Source: Winogradskyella luteola
GTDB lineage: Bacteria > Bacteroidota > Bacteroidia > Flavobacteriales > Flavobacteriaceae
Assembly (NCBI RefSeq): GCF_019203985.1
Contig: NZ_JAGSPD010000018.1
Span: 1 to 35,828, forward strand
Length of the DNA: 35,828 nucleotides
Direction: 5' to 3'
Part shown: piece by piece, positions 33,203-35,828 of the stretch
Position numbering within the stretch: position 1 is the stretch's first letter
How the letters are laid out: the number at the start of each line of letters is the position of its first letter
Program-made: the position numbers and the translations under genes
Notes under the pieces: model-generated
What the model was told of the DNA's origin: nothing
The model's database searches: none
What the model saw: the letters and a program-made list of their open reading frames with translations, nothing else

Positions 33203-34270
33203 CATTATTGAATCTAATGGGCTCCTTACATTTTTTAAACAAGCTTTGGATACATGGGTATACACTTGAGTGGTTGTAATATTGTTATGACCCAGCAGTT
33301 TTTGTATAAACCTTACATCCGCTCCACTTTCAAGTAAGTGTGTTGCATAACTATGGCGTAAACCGTGTACACCAATACTTTTATTAATCTGTGCTTTTTT
33401 TAAGGCTCTTTTAAAAACAGCCTGTACGCTTCTTATAGCATATTGTCCGCCGTATTGGCCTTCAAAGAGCCATTCTTTGGGTTTATAGTTTTGGTAATAC
33501 AATCTTAAAAGTGGCAAAATACTTTCTGGCAAGTTAACATACCTATCTTTTTTGCCTTTGGCACCTGCAATTAAAACTTGCATTCTTTCACTGTTTATAT
33601 GCTCTATTTTTAGATTTACAATTTCGCTTACTCGCAGTCCCATTCCATAACATAGCTTTAGCATTACACTATGCTTTAGATTTGTTGTAGCTTCAAAAAG
33701 ACGCTTAATTTCGTTCTTGCTTAGCATCTTGGGTAATTTTGAAGGCTTTTTTGGTCTTGGTATATCAAAAAACATTTGAGGTTTGTGTCTTACTTTTTCA
33801 AAATAAAATTTAACGGCATTGATTTTCCCATTCATTTTGCGTTCATTCATTTTCAATTTTTTGACACAAAACAAGAAGTAGTCTTTTAATCGCTGGTGTG
33901 AAAGATTATCTACCGGATGATTTTTAATTAATCTTAAGAGGTGGGCAAATTCTGCAAGGTAGATTCGGATTGTATTATCGCTATAAGACTTTAACATAAG
34001 TTGATTGTATAGGTCTATAATTGGCTGTTGATTAACTAGATGCACCCCAATTAATTGCTTTGAAATAGGGTTTTCTTTATGCAATCCAACTTCATTTCTT
34101 ACGGAAGTTAAATCTGGTAAATGCCAAGCGACTTTTGTCTTGCTCCACTTAGCAGAGGGAAATCTTTTTCTTAAAGATTTGATAAGCTGCTGGTCTTTGG
34201 GGAAGGTAATCCATATAACGCTTTTGCCTTTGTGATTTCCCGGTGTGAATATATATTTTGAAAAATCCAT
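33197..34270 (-). CDS. IntI-like tyrosine recombinase
   Basis: A 357-aa integrase. The ATG at 34270 is preferred over 34306 because a TACATTTG -7 box lies at 34304-34311. Residues 1-75 are an extra N-terminal module (SVIWITFPKDQQLIKSLRK, then KWSKTKVAWHLPD). About 80-165 form the SAM-like core-binding domain and about 180-340 the catalytic domain, with Arg213 (GLRVSE), Lys238 (AKGKKDR), His302 and Arg305 (HGLRHS), His328 (LLGHNN) and Tyr337 (QVYTH). After Tyr337 it ends with VRSPLD (348-353), as the class 1 integron integrase does. The IntI-specific insertion between the box I and box II regions is not obvious. It points away from the cassette-like gene, as intI does in integrons. It could also be a plain XerD-like element integrase. 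Confidence 0.9.
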   Translation of the reverse strand: MDFSKYIFTPGNHKGKSVIWITFPKDQQLIKSLRKRFPSAKWSKTKVAWHLPDLTSVRNEVGLHKENPISKQLIGVHLVNQQPIIDLYNQLMLKSYSDNTIRIYLAEFAHLLRLIKNHPVDNLSHQRLKDYFLFCVKKLKMNERKMNGKINAVKFYFEKVRHKPQMFFDIPRPKKPSKLPKMLSKNEIKRLFEATTNLKHSVMLKLCYGMGLRVSEIVNLKIEHINSERMQVLIAGAKGKKDRYVNLPESILPLLRLYYQNYKPKEWLFEGQYGGQYAIRSVQAVFKRALKKAQINKSIGVHGLRHSYATHLLESGADVRFIQKLLGHNNITTTQVYTHVSKACLKNVRSPLDSIME

Positions 34271-34303
34271 ATTTATATTCGTTTTTTGTATATCAAAAAA
34301 GTA

Positions 34304-34311
34304 CAAATGTA
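34304..34311 (-). promoter_or_regulatory. -7 box for the IntI-like gene (TACATTTG)
   Basis: TACATTTG on the minus strand, 34 bases before the ATG at 34270. The alternative start at 34306 would overlap it, so it decides the start. Confidence 0.6.
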
Positions 34312-34426
34312 CATTTTTTATTGAAAAGATATATAAAATACGTATAACAATTATTTAAAAAAAGCCTTATGATACTTGAATTTATATTGAAAAAAGCGTG
34401 AAGACATTACAAAGCTTATATATTCG
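34312..34426. other. Divergent intergenic region, candidate primary recombination site
   Basis: 115 AT-rich bases between the two divergent -7 boxes, holding ACGTATAACAATTATT (about 34345) and TATATTCGTATA (about 34418). In an integron the attI site lies exactly here. I see no strong palindrome inside it, so it is more attI-like (unstructured) than attC-like; this is inference from position. Confidence 0.3.
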
Positions 34427-34434
34427 TATATTTG
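34427..34434 (+). promoter_or_regulatory. -7 box of the cassette-like gene (TATATTTG)
   Basis: An exact TATATTTG only 20 bases before the ATG at 34454. Transcription would start within or next to the GTTGGCGG box, so the leader is very short. Confidence 0.6.
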
Positions 34435-34437
34435 TGT

Positions 34438-34453
34438 GTTGGCGGTAATTTTA
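34438..34453. repeat. Left inverted boundary motif of the cassette-like unit
   Basis: GTTGGCGGTAATTTTA, directly before the ATG. Its GGCGGTaaTTTTA part matches the reverse complement of the right boundary (GGCGGTggTTTTTA). Confidence 0.5.
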
Positions 34454-35806
34454 ATGAAAACCATTCAGGAACATAGAGAGGTAGTTGAAAAAATATCTGA
34501 TTTTGCATTTGCTAACGCTGTGAATTCTGTCGGAATAGATAACCTTACCGAAAAGTTAGTTGGAAATTGGGGAAAAGACGAACAACTGAATTTTATTGTT
34601 AAAGTTCACGATGGATTTAAAAAAGCTCAAAACTTATTGATTGAAGAAATTCAATACTATCAATCATTATTACGTGAGGAAAAAATCCAACTCAAACATT
34701 GGAGAAAAGAAAAAGACAAATCCAAAGAGAACGAATCTAAACGAACAATAAAAATTATAACTCAAAGATTACATACATATTCACATATTGCAGATGGAAT
34801 TGCTTGGCAGGTAATAGGTGGTCAATTGCATATAGCGAGAAGATTTCATATTGAAGAGGATTCAACAAAATTTTTAGATTCCTCAAATGTAGAACACGCA
34901 ATTTCAGTTGTTAATGACATTAATAAAAACCCTTTAGAGTTTGCGTTAATATCTGATTTAACAAGTTTCGTTCAAATAGGAGATGTACTTGTAAAACATA
35001 AGGAAGGTGTAAAGATTATCGAACTAAAAGAAGGAAAAGTAAATGATAAAGTTTCCGAGTTTATAAATCAACTTGAAAAAGATAAAGTTCCAATAACTGA
35101 CAAAGTTTTAAAAGATAAATTCGATGATAAAACTTTCAAGCAGGCAAAAAGAATGCAACGACAGAAAGAGCGTGCTAAAAAAGCCTCTGAAGTTATGAAT
35201 CACGATAAAGGAATCGACCCAGTTTCAGGACACGAGATAACAGTTTCTACACCAAATATTCCGACTTTAGGATACGACCAAGAATTTAATAAATTAAGAG
35301 AAAAATTAGACACGAAAACTTGGGCATACACAGTTGTAGAAGGATGTTTACATATAGGAATGTATCGAGATGAAGGAATAAAAATGGCTGGATTTGCTGT
35401 TGAGCAAATATTAAAACAAGAAACTAATAATTATATTATAGCTGATTGGTTATCAATAACTGCAAGTTTATCTCAACCAATATTTGCAAAACCATTTGAA
35501 CCAAATTTTATTACAGATATTCTAACAGGAAAAATAAAAATCATAATTGGACTTAATTTAGATATTATGATTGAACTTTTTAATGACTATGGATTAAAAA
35601 CGAAATGGATGACTACAAAGGAAACAGCAAAAGCCAAACAAGTAGTACCAAGGAAAGGAATGTTCGTTTTAAATAATCGTGGAATATCAATGGAAGGGAA
35701 TAATAAAAACGAGGAGAGTTGGATTTTATATGGTGGTATTATATCTAAAATAATTTATGACAATATCTTACCAAGTAATATAGTTCAAACTTTATTATCG
35801 AGATAG
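34454..35806 (+). CDS. Unknown cassette-encoded protein, possible PD-(D/E)XK nuclease
   Basis: A 450-aa protein from the ATG at 34454; an in-frame GTG at 34436 would run through the boundary motif and is rejected. No signal or membrane segment is evident. The N-terminal part is helical and charged (about residues 60-95). A stretch SDLTSFVQIGDVLVKHKEG then VKIIELKEGK has the order of a PD-(D/E)XK nuclease core: Asp177, then Glu190-Leu-Lys192 on a predicted strand, with helix-forming sequence around. A Lys/Arg-rich region (about 220-245) follows, then a beta-rich C-terminal half. The assignment rests only on this motif. The gene stands alone, flanked by inverted GGCGGT boxes beside an IntI-like integrase. 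Accessory functions such as defence are common for such genes, but not shown. Confidence 0.7.
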   Translation: MKTIQEHREVVEKISDFAFANAVNSVGIDNLTEKLVGNWGKDEQLNFIVKVHDGFKKAQNLLIEEIQYYQSLLREEKIQLKHWRKEKDKSKENESKRTIKIITQRLHTYSHIADGIAWQVIGGQLHIARRFHIEEDSTKFLDSSNVEHAISVVNDINKNPLEFALISDLTSFVQIGDVLVKHKEGVKIIELKEGKVNDKVSEFINQLEKDKVPITDKVLKDKFDDKTFKQAKRMQRQKERAKKASEVMNHDKGIDPVSGHEITVSTPNIPTLGYDQEFNKLREKLDTKTWAYTVVEGCLHIGMYRDEGIKMAGFAVEQILKQETNNYIIADWLSITASLSQPIFAKPFEPNFITDILTGKIKIIIGLNLDIMIELFNDYGLKTKWMTTKETAKAKQVVPRKGMFVLNNRGISMEGNNKNEESWILYGGIISKIIYDNILPSNIVQTLLSR

Positions 35807-35814
35807 ATTAGGAA

Positions 35815-35828
35815 TAAAAACCACCGCC
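35815..35828. repeat. Right inverted boundary motif, cut by the window end
   Basis: TAAAAACCACCGCC begins 9 bases after the stop codon and reaches the last base. Its reverse complement GGCGGTggTTTTTA matches the left boundary at 34441-34453 except for the central GG and one extra T. The continuation (perhaps AAC) is outside the window. Confidence 0.5.

Noticed and set aside
33197..34270. Calling this gene intI outright
   Set aside because: The VRSPLD end and the layout fit, but the IntI-specific insertion is not visible and no attC was found in the window.
34438..34444. GTTGGCG as a canonical GTTRRRY core
   Set aside because: The fourth to seventh bases are GGCG, not RRRY; at best it is a divergent core.

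Overview
The window looks like chromosomal DNA of a marine-type flavobacterium (Bacteroidota, probably Flavobacteriaceae). The DNA is AT-rich. Many genes are preceded by the Bacteroidota -7 promoter element TAnnTTTG and lack Shine-Dalgarno sequences. The gene families (DUF4369/TlpA lipoprotein, GH3-like protein, FAD/Fe-S oxidase fusion, Flavobacteria-type integrases) also fit. No rRNA, tRNA or CRISPR array was seen.

Layout. (1) 1-4735 is an accessory segment. It holds a long RNA-like hairpin, an EGF-motif lipoprotein, and a minus-strand module of small unknown genes, an excisionase-like HTH protein, an unknown 320-aa protein and a tyrosine integrase. The integrase starts next to the 3' end of mnmE, a known island target in other bacteria. 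Short repeats and a 14-bp palindrome lie in the gaps of this module. (2) 4718-32361 is mostly conserved chromosome: mnmE, a TlpA-like thioredoxin lipoprotein, a rhomboid protease, a lipid A-type acyltransferase, a class V aminotransferase, glmM, an AcpH-like protein with ggt and an ATP-grasp enzyme, a large FAD/Fe-S dehydrogenase, a small outer-membrane barrel protein, an FAD/NAD(P)-binding protein, the radical-SAM/DUF4130 DNA-metabolism pair, a small secreted HExxH protein, a GH3-like protein, an EEP-fold membrane protein with a DUF421 protein, and a forward cluster gcvT - epimerase-like - pterin dehydratase - tail-specific protease (frameshifted) - coiled surface protein. (3) 32444-33190 is a YebC family gene. 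(4) 33197-35828 is a second accessory segment: an IntI-like tyrosine integrase on the minus strand diverges from a single gene whose two ends carry an inverted 13-14 bp motif (GGCGGT..TTTTA).

The most interesting part is the right end. An integrase with an IntI1-like C-terminus (VRSPLD after the catalytic Tyr) but no obvious IntI-specific insertion lies back to back with one promoter-bearing gene flanked by inverted GGCGGT boxes. This is the arrangement expected of an integron-like cassette platform, in a phylum where classical integrons are uncommon. The cassette-like gene encodes an unrecognised protein with a possible PD-(D/E)XK nuclease signature. The site cut by the window end prevents proof.

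Other points: the tail-specific protease is split by what looks like one missing A in an A-run. The mnmE-proximal integrase has TTTGTCACG repeats at its promoter. Starts were moved downstream of the longest frame for several genes where the signal peptide, family N-terminus or promoter position favours an internal ATG.
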